Below, in pieces: positions 27,427-36,616 of a DNA stretch of 64,000 bases (its first letter is position 1; each line of letters begins with the position of its first letter). Source of the stretch: Achromobacter xylosoxidans. GTDB lineage: Bacteria > Pseudomonadota > Gammaproteobacteria > Burkholderiales > Burkholderiaceae_B. Below the pieces are notes generated by a model. The model did no database searches. It worked only from the letters and a program-made list of their open reading frames with translations, and had not been told where the DNA came from. The stretch spans positions 3,720,001 through 3,784,000 of the forward strand of contig NZ_CP061008.1 of NCBI RefSeq assembly GCF_014490035.1, in the 5' to 3' direction. The translations under genes and the position numbers were made by a program.

Positions 27427-28005
27427 TCAGTCCGGTTGGGTGCGGGTGATCTTGGACCCTTCCAGGCCCATGCCCGCCATCAGTCCCTGTCCGCCGAATG
27501 GCACGGCATATACGTCCTGGCTAAGGGTGGTGGTGGTAATGCTGACGGCATAGCTGTCGTCCACCACGACCAGGCTGGGGCCGGCGCCGAGCGACCAGCC
27601 GTCGCTCTGGTCCAGGTACCGCAGCGCCGGCTCATTCATGAAGAACAGCGCATAGCTGAACTCCTGCGCGCCGGCCTGAAGACCGAACGACACCGCCGAT
27701 ATGTTGTAGTAGGCCTGGACCTTGCCGCCGCGCATGAGCGCGCCGTCGCCGGTTTCCGCGCCGACCAGCAGCCCCCCCTTCAGGATGCGGGGGAACACCA
27801 GCACGCCCACCGCCTTGTCGCCCAGTAAACGCGTCTTGGGTTCCTGCTGGTAGAGGCGATCCAGCGCACCCTGCGCTTCCCGGCTGAGCTCTGCCGCGGA
27901 CTCCGCCCTGGCCTGCGGCGCGAGGAAGAAACAGGCAACCCACAAAAAAAGGCTGACCCAAAGCCAGCCGCGGATACTCATAGGCAAAACGGATGCGCGA
28001 CGCAT
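27427..28005 (-). CDS. SYLF (YSC84-like) domain lipid-binding protein, exported
   Basis: A 192-residue protein with a hydrophobic signal segment (LWVSLFLWVACFFLAPQARA) and a SYLF domain (AVGVLVFPRILKGGLLVGAE, QAYYNISAVSFGLQAGAQ). SYLF domains bind phosphoinositides in eukaryotes; bacterial exported members have no settled function. AGGGGG eight bases before the ATG at 28005 favours that start over the later in-frame ATG at 27981. The gene follows the catalase on the same strand after 127 bp. Confidence 0.82.
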   Translation of the reverse strand: MRRASVLPMSIRGWLWVSLFLWVACFFLAPQARAESAAELSREAQGALDRLYQQEPKTRLLGDKAVGVLVFPRILKGGLLVGAETGDGALMRGGKVQAYYNISAVSFGLQAGAQEFSYALFFMNEPALRYLDQSDGWSLGAGPSLVVVDDSYAVSITTTTLSQDVYAVPFGGQGLMAGMGLEGSKITRTQPD

Positions 28006-28132
28006 ACAGCCCCCTGATCTCGAAAGGAAAAGGACGGCAAGCGCCGACGCGCTCGCCCCGACTTGCTGGATGAGTATTGGCAGGCGCCGATGCCTTGTCA
28101 AGATGCATGCGCACCCGGCCACCGAGGCCACG

Positions 28133-30526
28133 TCAAACCCTGGGCGGCGAAGTCTCCCGTTGCGGGTGGCGATGCCGGCCCAGGGCTTCGATGAAGAACG
28201 ACACGCTCTTGGCGGGGGCCGTCGCGTCCATCGTCAGCAGTCCGCCATCCGCCGGATCGGCGGACAGGCCCGCCGCGGCAAGCAACTGCACGCCCTCGCC
28301 CATGCCCATCAAGGTCTTGCCATGGCGGTAGGCGTCGCGCAGGAACTCCAGCACGCGTCCGTCCGATTCCAGGCGGGCCACGGCGGCCTCGCCGCCCGCC
28401 GCCACCACGCCATCGAACAGCGCCGAAGGATGGTTGTCCAGGGAGGCGTCGGCATCCAGCGTGCCGCCCCCGGCCGCCGGGACGGGTCCGATGCGCTGCC
28501 CGACCAGCCGCACAATGGCGCCCGCCGCGATCAGGCCCTGGGCCACGGCCGACACGCTCTTGCCATCCGCGCCCTCCGCCACCAGGATTGCGACCTTGCG
28601 CGTGGCGATGCCGCCGTCGCCAGGGCGCGCGGCCAACGACAATGCCGGCGACACCTCGACCTCCGGCTTGGGCGGAAGCTCGATCGCCCGCGGCAAGGGC
28701 GCAGGCAAGCCCATGCCCAGTTGGTCGGCTACGCCCCGCGCCAGTTCTTCGGACACATTGCGCAGCGACGCGACCATGCGCTGGCGCACCGCCGGCACCG
28801 TGACCTTGCTCAATTCAAAGGCATAGGCGTCGACGATGTGGCGCTTTTCCCAGTCCGCCTGGCTTTCATAGAACAGCGTCGCCTGGTTGTAATGCTCGGC
28901 GAATTTTTCAGGATGCCCTCGCAATTCGTCGCCCGTCTCCGGCTCCGGAAACGACACGAAGCCTTCCATGCCGGCCTGGAAGGGACAGCCGCCTGCAAGC
29001 GAGTTGGGCTCGTAGGCCACGCGGCCGCGGTGGATGGCCTGGCGATGCATGCCGTCGCGCTGGTTGTTGTGCACGGGCGCAAGCGGCGCATTGATCGGGA
29101 TTTCATGGAAGTTGGGGCCGCCCAGCCGCGAAATCTGCGTGTCCACGTAGGAGTGGATGCGCCCTGCCAATAGCGGGTCATTGGTGAAGTCCAGGCCCGG
29201 CACGATGTGGGCGGCGCAAAAGGCGACCTGCTCCGTCTCGGCGAAGAAGTTGTCGGGGTTGCGGTCCAGCACCATCCGCCCCACCGGCACCACGGGCACC
29301 AGTTCCTCGGGCACGATCTTGGTCGCGTCCAGCACGTCGAAGCTGAAGCCTTCGGCCTGCTCCTCGGTGAACACCTGCACGCCCAGCTCCCACTGCGGGC
29401 CATTGCCGGCGTCGATCGCCTCCCAAAGATCGCGGCGGTGGAAGTCGGGATCCGCGCCAGACACCTTGACGGCTTCATTCCACACCTGCGAATGCGTGCC
29501 GAGAATGGGATTCCAATGGAACTTCACCAGCCGCGACTCGCCCGCGGCGTTGACGAAGCGGAACGTATGCACGCCAAAGCCCTGCATCATCCGGTAGCTG
29601 CGCGGGATGGCGCGGTCCGACATCAGCCACATCAGCATGTGAGTGGATTCCGGCATCAGCGACACGAAGTCCCAGAAGGTATCGTGCGCGGACGCGGCCT
29701 GGGGCATGCCATGATGCGGCTCGGGTTTGACGGCGTGCACCAGGTCCGGGAATTTCATCGCGTCCTGGATGAAGAAGACCGGCATGTTGTTCCCGACCAG
29801 ATCCCAGTTGCCCTCGTCGGTATAGAACTTCACGGCGAAACCGCGGACGTCCCGCGCCGTGTCCTTGGAGCCGCGTTCGCCCGCCACCGTCGAAAAGCGC
29901 ACGAACACCGGCGTGCGCTTGCCGGCTTCGGCGAACAGGGACGCGGCGGTCAGGCCAGTCAGCGGCTTATAGCATTCGAAATAGCCGTGCGCCGCCGAAC
30001 CGCGCGCATGCACGATGCGTTCGGGAATCCGCTCGTGGTCGAAATGCGTGATCTTCTCGCGCAGGATGAAGTCCTTGAGCAAAGCCGGCCCGCGCAGGCC
30101 CGCCTTGAGCGAGTGCTGGTTATCGCTGACGCGCACGCCCTGGTTGGTGGTCAGCATCTGCCCGCCAGCATCGGCGCGCACGCGCTCCAGCCGTCCGTCG
30201 GCCGCATTGACGCCGGCCGCGGCCGCGCCCCCGGTCTTGGCCGAGGTCTCGGTTTCGGACAGCGAACTGGCCGTCGCGGAAGGATCCGCTGCCGCGACGT
30301 GCGCGCCGGCATAGGGGCAGCGCGCCCCTTCTTCGCCGTACTCCGCCGCCTTGCCGGCATTGTGGGGAATCGCGGCGGCCGTTTCGCCCACGGCCGCGGC
30401 GCGCTTGAGCGCCGGGTGGCTGGGCTTGCCCGCGGGTCCGGACGCCGGGCCGCTGTCCGTGTTCAGATAGGCAGTGTCCACGGCCGCGCCCGCGCCGCCC
30501 TTGCCTGCTGCTTTCTTGGCTGGCAT
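28133..30526 (-). CDS. katE: large-subunit catalase (KatE/HPII, clade 2)
   Basis: A 797-residue monofunctional haem catalase. The catalytic histidine is in [15 protein letters not shown], the active-site asparagine in [18 protein letters not shown], and the haem tyrosine in RIHSYVDTQ. After about residue 640 comes the class I glutamine-amidotransferase/DJ-1-like domain typical of HPII ([20 protein letters not shown]). The first 110 residues are an Ala/Lys-rich low-complexity extension. The gene follows a ferritin-like gene by 9 bp, giving a peroxide-and-iron stress operon, possibly under stationary-phase control. Confidence 0.95.
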   Translation of the reverse strand: MPAKKAAGKGGAGAAVDTAYLNTDSGPASGPAGKPSHPALKRAAAVGETAAAIPHNAGKAAEYGEEGARCPYAGAHVAAADPSATASSLSETETSAKTGGAAAAGVNAADGRLERVRADAGGQMLTTNQGVRVSDNQHSLKAGLRGPALLKDFILREKITHFDHERIPERIVHARGSAAHGYFECYKPLTGLTAASLFAEAGKRTPVFVRFSTVAGERGSKDTARDVRGFAVKFYTDEGNWDLVGNNMPVFFIQDAMKFPDLVHAVKPEPHHGMPQAASAHDTFWDFVSLMPESTHMLMWLMSDRAIPRSYRMMQGFGVHTFRFVNAAGESRLVKFHWNPILGTHSQVWNEAVKVSGADPDFHRRDLWEAIDAGNGPQWELGVQVFTEEQAEGFSFDVLDATKIVPEELVPVVPVGRMVLDRNPDNFFAETEQVAFCAAHIVPGLDFTNDPLLAGRIHSYVDTQISRLGGPNFHEIPINAPLAPVHNNQRDGMHRQAIHRGRVAYEPNSLAGGCPFQAGMEGFVSFPEPETGDELRGHPEKFAEHYNQATLFYESQADWEKRHIVDAYAFELSKVTVPAVRQRMVASLRNVSEELARGVADQLGMGLPAPLPRAIELPPKPEVEVSPALSLAARPGDGGIATRKVAILVAEGADGKSVSAVAQGLIAAGAIVRLVGQRIGPVPAAGGGTLDADASLDNHPSALFDGVVAAGGEAAVARLESDGRVLEFLRDAYRHGKTLMGMGEGVQLLAAAGLSADPADGGLLTMDATAPAKSVSFFIEALGRHRHPQRETSPPRV

Positions 30527-30535
30527 CGCAATCTC

Positions 30536-31150
30536 CTAGTGGCTCAGCATCTTGCCGCGCGCCTGCTCGGCCCGCGAGGCGCCGATGGCGGTCTCGACCT
30601 GCTTGACCTCTTCGGGAGGCGGCAGCACGGCGGGGAATCCGAGCGATTCGATCCACAGCTCGCGCGACCAGCCCTGCGTGTGATAGAGATGATGGTCCTC
30701 GTCCGTTGCCACGGCGTCGTGAGCCTGCTTCAACACCTTGGCCTCGTCGCCGCTGTGCTGTTCGGCAATCACGCCGATCAGGGACCAGTTCGCGTGATCC
30801 TTGGTTTCGGCCAGCACCACGCATTCGGTGGCGACCAATTGGGCGGCGTCCGGATCGCCCGCGCTGATCGCCATCTTCATGGCCTTGACCAGCGCCTCGC
30901 CGATGTGGCGCACGACCTGGCGGCCCGGCGGCTGCGCCTGCGGGTCCAGGCCCAGCTGCTCGAACACCGTCAACAGCACCCGGCGGTGGGTGCGGGTTTC
31001 TTCCAGATAGCCGAGCCATTCCTTTTTCAGATCCTCGTTCACCGCGCAGGACACGGCGGTTTCGTACACGGCCAGGCCACCAATTTCGGTTTCCAGGGCC
31101 TGGTACAGCAGTTCCTCGATTTGCGAGGCATTTCCGGCTTTGCGTTTCAT
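30536..31150 (-). CDS. ferritin-like domain protein
   Basis: The 204-residue protein is mostly alpha-helical with repeated Glu and His positions typical of a ferritin-like four-helix bundle (LYQALETEIGGLAVYETAV, EETRTHRRVLLTVFEQL, ATDEDHHLYH). GAGGAG before the ATG at 31150 sets the start; the frame stays open upstream into the promoter region. It is the first gene of the catalase operon, so it probably handles iron or peroxide. The exact ferritin-like subfamily is uncertain. Confidence 0.75.
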   Translation of the reverse strand: MKRKAGNASQIEELLYQALETEIGGLAVYETAVSCAVNEDLKKEWLGYLEETRTHRRVLLTVFEQLGLDPQAQPPGRQVVRHIGEALVKAMKMAISAGDPDAAQLVATECVVLAETKDHANWSLIGVIAEQHSGDEAKVLKQAHDAVATDEDHHLYHTQGWSRELWIESLGFPAVLPPPEEVKQVETAIGASRAEQARGKMLSH

Positions 31151-31341
31151 TGGGCGCTCCTCTTCTGGATGGGCATCCGCGCATGCCTGCGGCGGATATG
31201 CGGATGGAGCGCCTACCCAGCAATCGCCATGCCCGGTCCGCGCGATGGCAATTGCCCTGCGGCAGCTCGGAGCGGATGCCGCCTCCGCGGCAAAAAATAC
31301 AAGACTGTGGGCAAGGACAACCTCGTCCCCATTTAGACTAG

Positions 31342-31360
31342 AATTGGAACCATTCTCAAT
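31342..31360. promoter_or_regulatory. Fur-box-like sequence upstream of the PepSY gene
   Basis: The 19-mer AATTGGAACCATTCTCAAT matches the classic form AATGAGAATCATTCTCATT at 14 of 19 positions by eye. It is 51-69 bp before the likely start of the PepSY protein, which belongs to a family commonly iron-repressed. Confidence 0.55.
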
Positions 31361-31434
31361 AAAATCAGACCGCCAGGCTCGCGGCGGCGCCAACAAGAAA
31401 GAGGCTCGTCCTGAAATCCGGTTTCCGCCTATCC

Positions 31435-33042
31435 ATGGCCTGGCTCCATACCTGGGTCGGCCTGTGGTTTTCCTGGCTGCTGTTCGCCGTCTTCTTGACG
31501 GGATCGCTGGCCGTCTTCTCCGAGCCCATTACCCACTGGATGACGCCCGAGCACCGCGAGGCGGAAGCCCTGGCCGCGCAAAAGGAAAGCGTGCCGGTGG
31601 ACCGCGCCCGCCGGCTGGAACTGGCGGTGGACTACATGGCGCGCAACCATGCCGGCGCCGGCATGTGGGAAATCTGGCCGGTGGACCGCTTTCACGAAAA
31701 CGGCCTGACGGCCTATTGGTTCGACCAGAACGGCCTATATGCGGATGCCGAGCTCGACCCCGAGACAGGCGCCGAACTGGATGACCACCACGATGCCGAA
31801 GGCCGCGCGACGATGGGCGGCACGCATTTCGTGGACTTCCACTACACGCTGCACGACGCCGGCCTGGGGCTGTGGATCGTCGCCTTCGCCAGCATGGCCA
31901 TGCTGGTCGCGCTGATTTCCGGCGTGGTCACGCACAAGCGCATCTTCAAGGACTTCTTCACCTTCCGCGCCAAGAAGGGCCAACGGTCCTGGCTGGACGC
32001 GCACAACGCGGTGGCGGTGCTGACCCTGCCCTTCCAGTTCATGATTGCCTACACGGGAATCGTGATTTCCAGCGCCCAGCTCATGCCGGCCCCGGTCACG
32101 GCGACCTATGGCGCCGGCCCGCAGGCCAGCCGCCTGTACCTGGCCGAGCTGACGGGCGAAGAACGGCCCGCCCGCAGCGGCGTGGCGCTGGCCATGCCGG
32201 CGCTCGAGCCCATCGTGGCCCGCGGCGAACGACTGATCGGGCAGACCGCGCGCGCCATCGTCATCAACAATCCCGAAGACAGCTCCATGCGCATCGGCGT
32301 CTATGGCTGGAACGAAGACGCCGACACCTTCCGCAATCTGAGCGCCACCACGGGCATGGCGGAGTTCTCCGCCAGCGGCGAGCTGCTGCGCCTGCGGCCC
32401 GCGGGCGGCGTGCACGGCGGCGCGCCGGCGCTGACGTTCCAGGTGATGAGCGACCTGCACATGTCCAAGTTCGGCGGGCTGGGCATCAGCTGGCTGTACT
32501 TCGTCTGCGGCCTGGCGGGCGCGGCCATGATGGGCACGGGCGCCTTGCTGTTCATGGTCAAGCGCCGCGCCAAGCATGGCGGCGAGTTCGGCAGCGCCAC
32601 GGCGCGCATGTACCGGCTGATAGAAGGATTGAACGTGGCCGCGCTGGCCGGATTGGCGATCGCCTGCATCAGCTACCTCTGGGCCAACCGCCTGCTGCCC
32701 GTGGCGCTGGAGAACCGCGCGCTTTGGGAACTGCGCTGCTTCTTCCTGGCGTGGGCGCTGACCCTGGCGCATGCCTGGCTGTGCAGCCCGCGCCGCGCCT
32801 GGATCTCGCAATTGGTGCTGCTGTCGGCGCTGTGCCTGCTGCTGCCGGCGCTGTCGTTCATCACATTGGGCGACCATCCTGCAGCGCAGATCGCGCGCGG
32901 CGATTGGGAGAGCGCCGGCGTCGAACTGACGTCCGTCGCATTCGGCGTACTATCGGGCTGGGCGGCCCTGCTGTTGTGGCGACGGCCCGCATCCGCGCCC
33001 GTCCGGCGCAATCCCCGCAGTGATGCAGAGGCGGCCGCATGA
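31435..33042 (+). CDS. PepSY-associated transmembrane protein (siderophore/iron utilisation type)
   Basis: From ATG 31435 it is 535 residues, with at least seven membrane spans, starting with WVGLWFSWLLFAVFLTGSLA, and a periplasmic region holding the PepSY-type segments. The likely true start is CTG 31411: it adds LKSGFRLS, which matches the usual (M)K-x-GFR-x-SMAWLHTW opening of this family, and an AGAGG box lies before it, while ATG 31435 has none. Related proteins sit in siderophore receptor loci and may reduce or release iron. It overlaps the next gene by four bases, and a Fur-like box lies upstream. Confidence 0.87.
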   Translation: MAWLHTWVGLWFSWLLFAVFLTGSLAVFSEPITHWMTPEHREAEALAAQKESVPVDRARRLELAVDYMARNHAGAGMWEIWPVDRFHENGLTAYWFDQNGLYADAELDPETGAELDDHHDAEGRATMGGTHFVDFHYTLHDAGLGLWIVAFASMAMLVALISGVVTHKRIFKDFFTFRAKKGQRSWLDAHNAVAVLTLPFQFMIAYTGIVISSAQLMPAPVTATYGAGPQASRLYLAELTGEERPARSGVALAMPALEPIVARGERLIGQTARAIVINNPEDSSMRIGVYGWNEDADTFRNLSATTGMAEFSASGELLRLRPAGGVHGGAPALTFQVMSDLHMSKFGGLGISWLYFVCGLAGAAMMGTGALLFMVKRRAKHGGEFGSATARMYRLIEGLNVAALAGLAIACISYLWANRLLPVALENRALWELRCFFLAWALTLAHAWLCSPRRAWISQLVLLSALCLLLPALSFITLGDHPAAQIARGDWESAGVELTSVAFGVLSGWAALLLWRRPASAPVRRNPRSDAEAAA

Positions 33043-33389
33043 ACACCAACGACCTGTACGCAATTTCCATGGCGCTGCTGCTGACCTATTCGGGCATGGC
33101 CTGCCTGAGCCTGGCCATGCCGCGCCACTACGACCAGGTCTGGGGACGCGATCCCTCCGCCGGCCATACCCGCGTGCTGCGCGGCGCCGGCGTGCTGCTG
33201 CTGGCGTTGGCCCTGCTGCCCTGCGTGGGCCTGTGGGGCAATACCGTGGGCGTGGTGGCATGGCTGGGCTGGCTGTCGGCGGGCGCGCTGCTCTGGGTCG
33301 GCATGCTGTCATGGGCGCCGCGTCCGGCAGCCCGTACCGCGGCGCTGGCGGTGGCAATATCCCTGGCCGGGGTCGGCATCGGCTTCTGA
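33039..33389 (+). CDS. DUF3325-like small membrane protein
   Basis: The 116-residue protein has three to four hydrophobic spans (starting MNTNDLYAISMALLLTYSGM) and is coupled to the PepSY gene by an ATGA overlap. Small proteins of this type regularly follow PepSY genes in iron-uptake operons. Function unknown, membrane located. Confidence 0.75.
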   Translation: MNTNDLYAISMALLLTYSGMACLSLAMPRHYDQVWGRDPSAGHTRVLRGAGVLLLALALLPCVGLWGNTVGVVAWLGWLSAGALLWVGMLSWAPRPAARTAALAVAISLAGVGIGF

Positions 33390-33398
33390 AGCGCAGGT

Positions 33399-33412
33399 TT
33401 GACGCGCATCAA
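33399..33412. promoter_or_regulatory. FNR/ANR box upstream of nrdD
   Basis: TTGAC-GCGC-ATCAA is an almost perfect FNR-family site (consensus TTGAT-N4-ATCAA, one mismatch), 96 bp before the nrdD start. It fits oxygen-limited induction of class III ribonucleotide reductase. Confidence 0.7.
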
Positions 33413-33448
33413 GCAAGCCTGATATCCCGGCGGTGCGGGGCAATTCCT

Positions 33449-33496
33449 GCACCATATGTGGTGGTAGAGTTTCCACACCCTACTACATATGGTGTC
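33449..33496. promoter_or_regulatory. pair of NrdR boxes upstream of nrdD
   Basis: Box 1 (33449-33464) is GCACCATATGTGGTGG, a 7-of-8 dyad. Box 2 (33481-33496) is TACTACATATGGTGTC, weaker. Their centres are 32 bp apart, three helical turns, the usual spacing of NrdR sites (ACACWATATATWGTGT). NrdR represses nrd genes when dATP is abundant. Box 2 contains the in-frame ATG 33489, which argues against that codon as start. Confidence 0.6.
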
Positions 33497-33500
33497 AGTC

Positions 33501-35495
33501 ATGCATATCCAGCACATCCTCAAGCGCGACGGCCGGGTCGCGGCGTTCGACCGCGACAAGATCGCCCAAGCCATGGCGGCCGCCGGCAGCAGCACGGGAG
33601 AACTGGATCTGGCGGGCGCGCAAGTCCTGACCGACACCGTCATCGCCGCACTGGAAGGCAACCCCTGCCCTGGCGTCGAGACCATCCAGAACCGCGTCGA
33701 GGAAGCCCTGGTCCAGGCAGGCCATTGGCGCACCGCGCGGGCCTACATCGTGCACCGCGAACAGCACGCCCGGCTGCGCGCGCTGCGCCACACGCTGGTG
33801 GACGTGGAAAGCGCGATGGAGGAATACCTGGACCAGCGCGACTGGCGCGTCAACGCCAACGCCAACCAGGGCTACAGCCTGGGCGGCCTGATCCTGAACG
33901 TGGCGGGCAAAGTCACCGCCAATTACTGGCTGTCCAACGTGTTCGCGCCCGAGGCGGGCCGCGCCCACCGCGAAGGCGACATCCATATCCACGACCTGGA
34001 CATGCTGAGCGGCTATTGCGCCGGCTGGTCGCTGCGCCAGCTGCTGACCGAAGGCTTCAACGGCATCCCCGGCAAGGTCGAAGCCACGCCGCCGCGCCAC
34101 ATGTCCGCGGCCATCGGCCAGATCGTCAACTTCCTGGGCACGCTGCAGAATGAGTGGGCCGGCGCGCAGGCGTTCAGCTCCTTCGATACCTACATGGCGC
34201 CCTTCATCCGCCGCGACGCCATGACGTACGCCGACGTGAAGCAGTCCATGCAGGAACTCATCTACAACCTGAACGTGCCCAGCCGCTGGGGCACGCAGAC
34301 GCCCTTCACCAACCTCACGTTCGACTGGACCTGCCCGCCGGACCTGAAGGACCAGATCCCGTACATCGGCGGCGAGGAAATGCCTTTTTCCTACGGCGAC
34401 CTGCAGACCGAGATGGACATGATCAACCGCGCCTACATCGAAGTCATGATGGCTGGCGACGCCAAGGGCCGCGTGTTCACCTTCCCCATCCCCACCTACA
34501 ACATCACCCCCGACTTCGACTGGGACCACCCCAACACCGAGCGCCTGTTTGAAATGACGGCGCGCTATGGCCTGCCCTATTTCCAGAACTTCCTGAATTC
34601 GGACCTGGAGCCGCACATGGTGCGCTCCATGTGCTGCCGCCTGCAGTTGGACCTGCGCGAACTGCTCAAGCGCGGCAACGGCCTGTTCGGCTCGGCCGAG
34701 CAGACGGGGTCGGTCGGCGTGGTGACGGTCAACTGCGCGCGCCTGGGCTACACCTGCCGCGGCGACGAAGCGCGGCTGATGCAGCAACTGGACCACCTGC
34801 TGGAACTGGGCCGCGACGTGCTGGAAACCAAGCGCAAGGTGGTGCAGCGCTACATCGATCAGGGCCTCTACCCCTATACCCGCCGCTATCTGGGCACCCT
34901 GCGCAATCACTTCAGCACGCTGGGCGTGAACGGCATCAACGAGATGGTCCGCAACTTCACGGCCGACGCCGAGGACATCACCACCGCCGCGGGCCACGCC
35001 CTGGCCGTGCGCCTCCTGGACCGCGTGCGCGACCGCATGACCGAGTTCCAGGAACAGACCGGCCACCTGTACAACCTGGAAGCCACGCCCGCCGAAGGCA
35101 CCACCTACCGCTTCGCGCGCGAAGACAGGAAGCGCTATCCCGCCATCCTGCAAGCGGGCAGCGAGACGCAGCCCTACTACACCAACTCCAGCCAGCTGCC
35201 GGTGGGCCACACCGACGATCCTTTCCATGCGCTGGAGCTGCAGGAAACGCTGCAGGGCAAGTACACCGGCGGCACCGTGCTGCATCTGTACATGAACGAA
35301 GCCGTTTCTTCTTCCGCCGCATGCAAGCAGCTGGTGCGCCGCGCGCTGTCGAATTTCCGGCTGCCCTACATCACGGTCACGCCGACCTTCTCCATCTGCC
35401 CCAACCATGGCTATCTGGCGGGGCACCACGAGTTCTGCCCGAAATGCGATGCCGAACTGCTGGCCAAGCAAGCGGCATGCTGCACCCCGGCCTAG
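33501..35495 (+). CDS. nrdD: anaerobic (class III) ribonucleoside-triphosphate reductase, catalytic chain lacking the glycyl-radical tail
   Basis: A 664-residue NrdD reducing NTPs to dNTPs without oxygen. The N-terminus is an ATP-cone (HILKRDGRVAAFDRDKIAQA). The barrel core contains GSVGVVTVNCARLGYTCRGD, and the zinc site is SICPNHGYLAGHHEFCPKC. A normal NrdD continues for some 50-60 residues to a glycyl-radical motif; this chain stops soon after the zinc site (ending AACCTPA). The missing motif is encoded by the separate gene at 35567. ATG 33501 is preferred over 33489, which lies in a NrdR box; neither has a strong ribosome site. An FNR box and NrdR boxes precede it. Confidence 0.9.
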   Translation: MHIQHILKRDGRVAAFDRDKIAQAMAAAGSSTGELDLAGAQVLTDTVIAALEGNPCPGVETIQNRVEEALVQAGHWRTARAYIVHREQHARLRALRHTLVDVESAMEEYLDQRDWRVNANANQGYSLGGLILNVAGKVTANYWLSNVFAPEAGRAHREGDIHIHDLDMLSGYCAGWSLRQLLTEGFNGIPGKVEATPPRHMSAAIGQIVNFLGTLQNEWAGAQAFSSFDTYMAPFIRRDAMTYADVKQSMQELIYNLNVPSRWGTQTPFTNLTFDWTCPPDLKDQIPYIGGEEMPFSYGDLQTEMDMINRAYIEVMMAGDAKGRVFTFPIPTYNITPDFDWDHPNTERLFEMTARYGLPYFQNFLNSDLEPHMVRSMCCRLQLDLRELLKRGNGLFGSAEQTGSVGVVTVNCARLGYTCRGDEARLMQQLDHLLELGRDVLETKRKVVQRYIDQGLYPYTRRYLGTLRNHFSTLGVNGINEMVRNFTADAEDITTAAGHALAVRLLDRVRDRMTEFQEQTGHLYNLEATPAEGTTYRFAREDRKRYPAILQAGSETQPYYTNSSQLPVGHTDDPFHALELQETLQGKYTGGTVLHLYMNEAVSSSAACKQLVRRALSNFRLPYITVTPTFSICPNHGYLAGHHEFCPKCDAELLAKQAACCTPA

Positions 35496-35566
35496 GGCTG
35501 TAAAGGCCAGCCCCCAGGCCGGACCGCCGGGCAGCCCGCCCGGCATCCACTCCATAAGGAACCGCC

Positions 35567-35749
35567 ATGCAAACCTTGATCGCTCCCGAAGTCGCCACCG
35601 CTCCCGCCGCGCAATTGGACGACAGCCAGCGCGTGCGCTGCGAGATCTGGACCCGCGTCATGGGCTACCACCGCCCCGTCACTTCCTTCAACACCGGCAA
35701 ACAGGGCGAATTCAATGAACGCCGCTTCTTCGTCGAACGCCGCGCCTGA
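35567..35749 (+). CDS. stand-alone glycyl-radical domain of class III ribonucleotide reductase
   Basis: A 60-residue protein whose second half, RVMGYHRPVTSFNTGKQGE, is the C-terminal glycyl-radical loop normally fused to NrdD. Gly33 is the predicted radical site. It is in a different frame from nrdD, 71 bp after its stop, with its own AAGGA ribosome site six bases before the ATG, so it is a separate gene and not a sequencing frameshift. It overlaps nrdG by 35 bp. It should bind NrdD non-covalently and be activated by NrdG, much as the small YfiD protein supplies a spare radical domain to pyruvate formate-lyase. Confidence 0.85.
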   Translation: MQTLIAPEVATAPAAQLDDSQRVRCEIWTRVMGYHRPVTSFNTGKQGEFNERRFFVERRA

Positions 35750-36527
35750 GGGCGCCACGCGAGCCGCCGCGTCGACCCCGGGCTGCGGCCCGGGCACGCG
35801 GCGGCTGACGGCGCGCCCGGCCTACCCGGCTGCGCCGCAACCGGTGGCCCAGCCCTTGCCGCGGCATTCGCACGCCGTCGGCGGGCTGGTGCCGTTTTCC
35901 ACCGTGGACTGGCCCGGACAACTGGCGGCGGTCGTATTCATCGCGGGCTGCCCCTGGCGCTGCCACTACTGCCACAACGTCGAACTCCAGACCCGCGCCG
36001 CCCGCTACGACTGGCGCGAGATCCGCGCCTTCCTGGAAACGCGCAAAGGCCTGCTGGACGCCATCGTGTTCTCCGGCGGCGAGCCCTTGAGCGAACCGCG
36101 CCTGCCGCAGATGATCCGCGACGTCCGGCGCATGGGCTACCGCGTCGGCCTGCATACCGCCGGCATCTATCCCCTGCGCCTGGCCGACGTGCTGCGCCAT
36201 CTGGATTGGGTCGGCCTGGACATCAAGGCCGACGCCCAGGGCTATGACGACGTCACTGGCCGCCGCGATTCGCAGCGCCCCGCGCTGGCCTGCCTGACGC
36301 AACTGCTGGCTGCCGGCATCGATTTCGAGTGCCGCATCACCTGGCATCCGGATTGGCTGGACGAGACGCGGCTGCTGACCCTGGCGCGCGAGCTGGCGCG
36401 CCGCGGCGTGCGCCGCTTCGCGGTGCAGGGCGTGCGCCGCTCGCCCGACGCGCCCCCGGTGCGCGCGCTAAGCGCCCCGGCCCTGGCGCTGCTGATGCAA
36501 TGGTTCGAGGAGTTCGCCTATCGCTGA
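35715..36527 (+). CDS. nrdG: anaerobic ribonucleoside-triphosphate reductase activating protein (radical SAM)
   Basis: The 270-residue radical SAM enzyme binds a 4Fe-4S cluster through CPWRCHYC (CxxxCxxC) and has the SAM-binding FSGGEPL motif. It abstracts hydrogen from the glycine of the reductase, here on the separate 60-residue protein. The N-terminus carries a 45-residue extension rich in Ala and Pro ahead of the core (VGGLVPFSTVDWPGQLAAVV), so a later start is possible, but no better ATG is seen before the core. The 35-bp overlap with the radical-domain gene supports joint synthesis. Confidence 0.9.
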   Translation: MNAASSSNAAPEGATRAAASTPGCGPGTRRLTARPAYPAAPQPVAQPLPRHSHAVGGLVPFSTVDWPGQLAAVVFIAGCPWRCHYCHNVELQTRAARYDWREIRAFLETRKGLLDAIVFSGGEPLSEPRLPQMIRDVRRMGYRVGLHTAGIYPLRLADVLRHLDWVGLDIKADAQGYDDVTGRRDSQRPALACLTQLLAAGIDFECRITWHPDWLDETRLLTLARELARRGVRRFAVQGVRRSPDAPPVRALSAPALALLMQWFEEFAYR

Positions 36528-36616
36528 GCCAGGTGCTGCCGCACTTGATTCTGCGCAAGGCGACCCAACTCCCCTTGCTCTAGCCTCTGTCCACTTGAAA
36601 AGAGGAAAGACTCATC

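Noticed and set aside
33495..35555. Minus-strand open frame of 686 codons opposite nrdD
   Set aside because: It lies exactly over a well-supported NrdD gene, has no family motif and no ribosome site, and is the usual third-position GC artefact.
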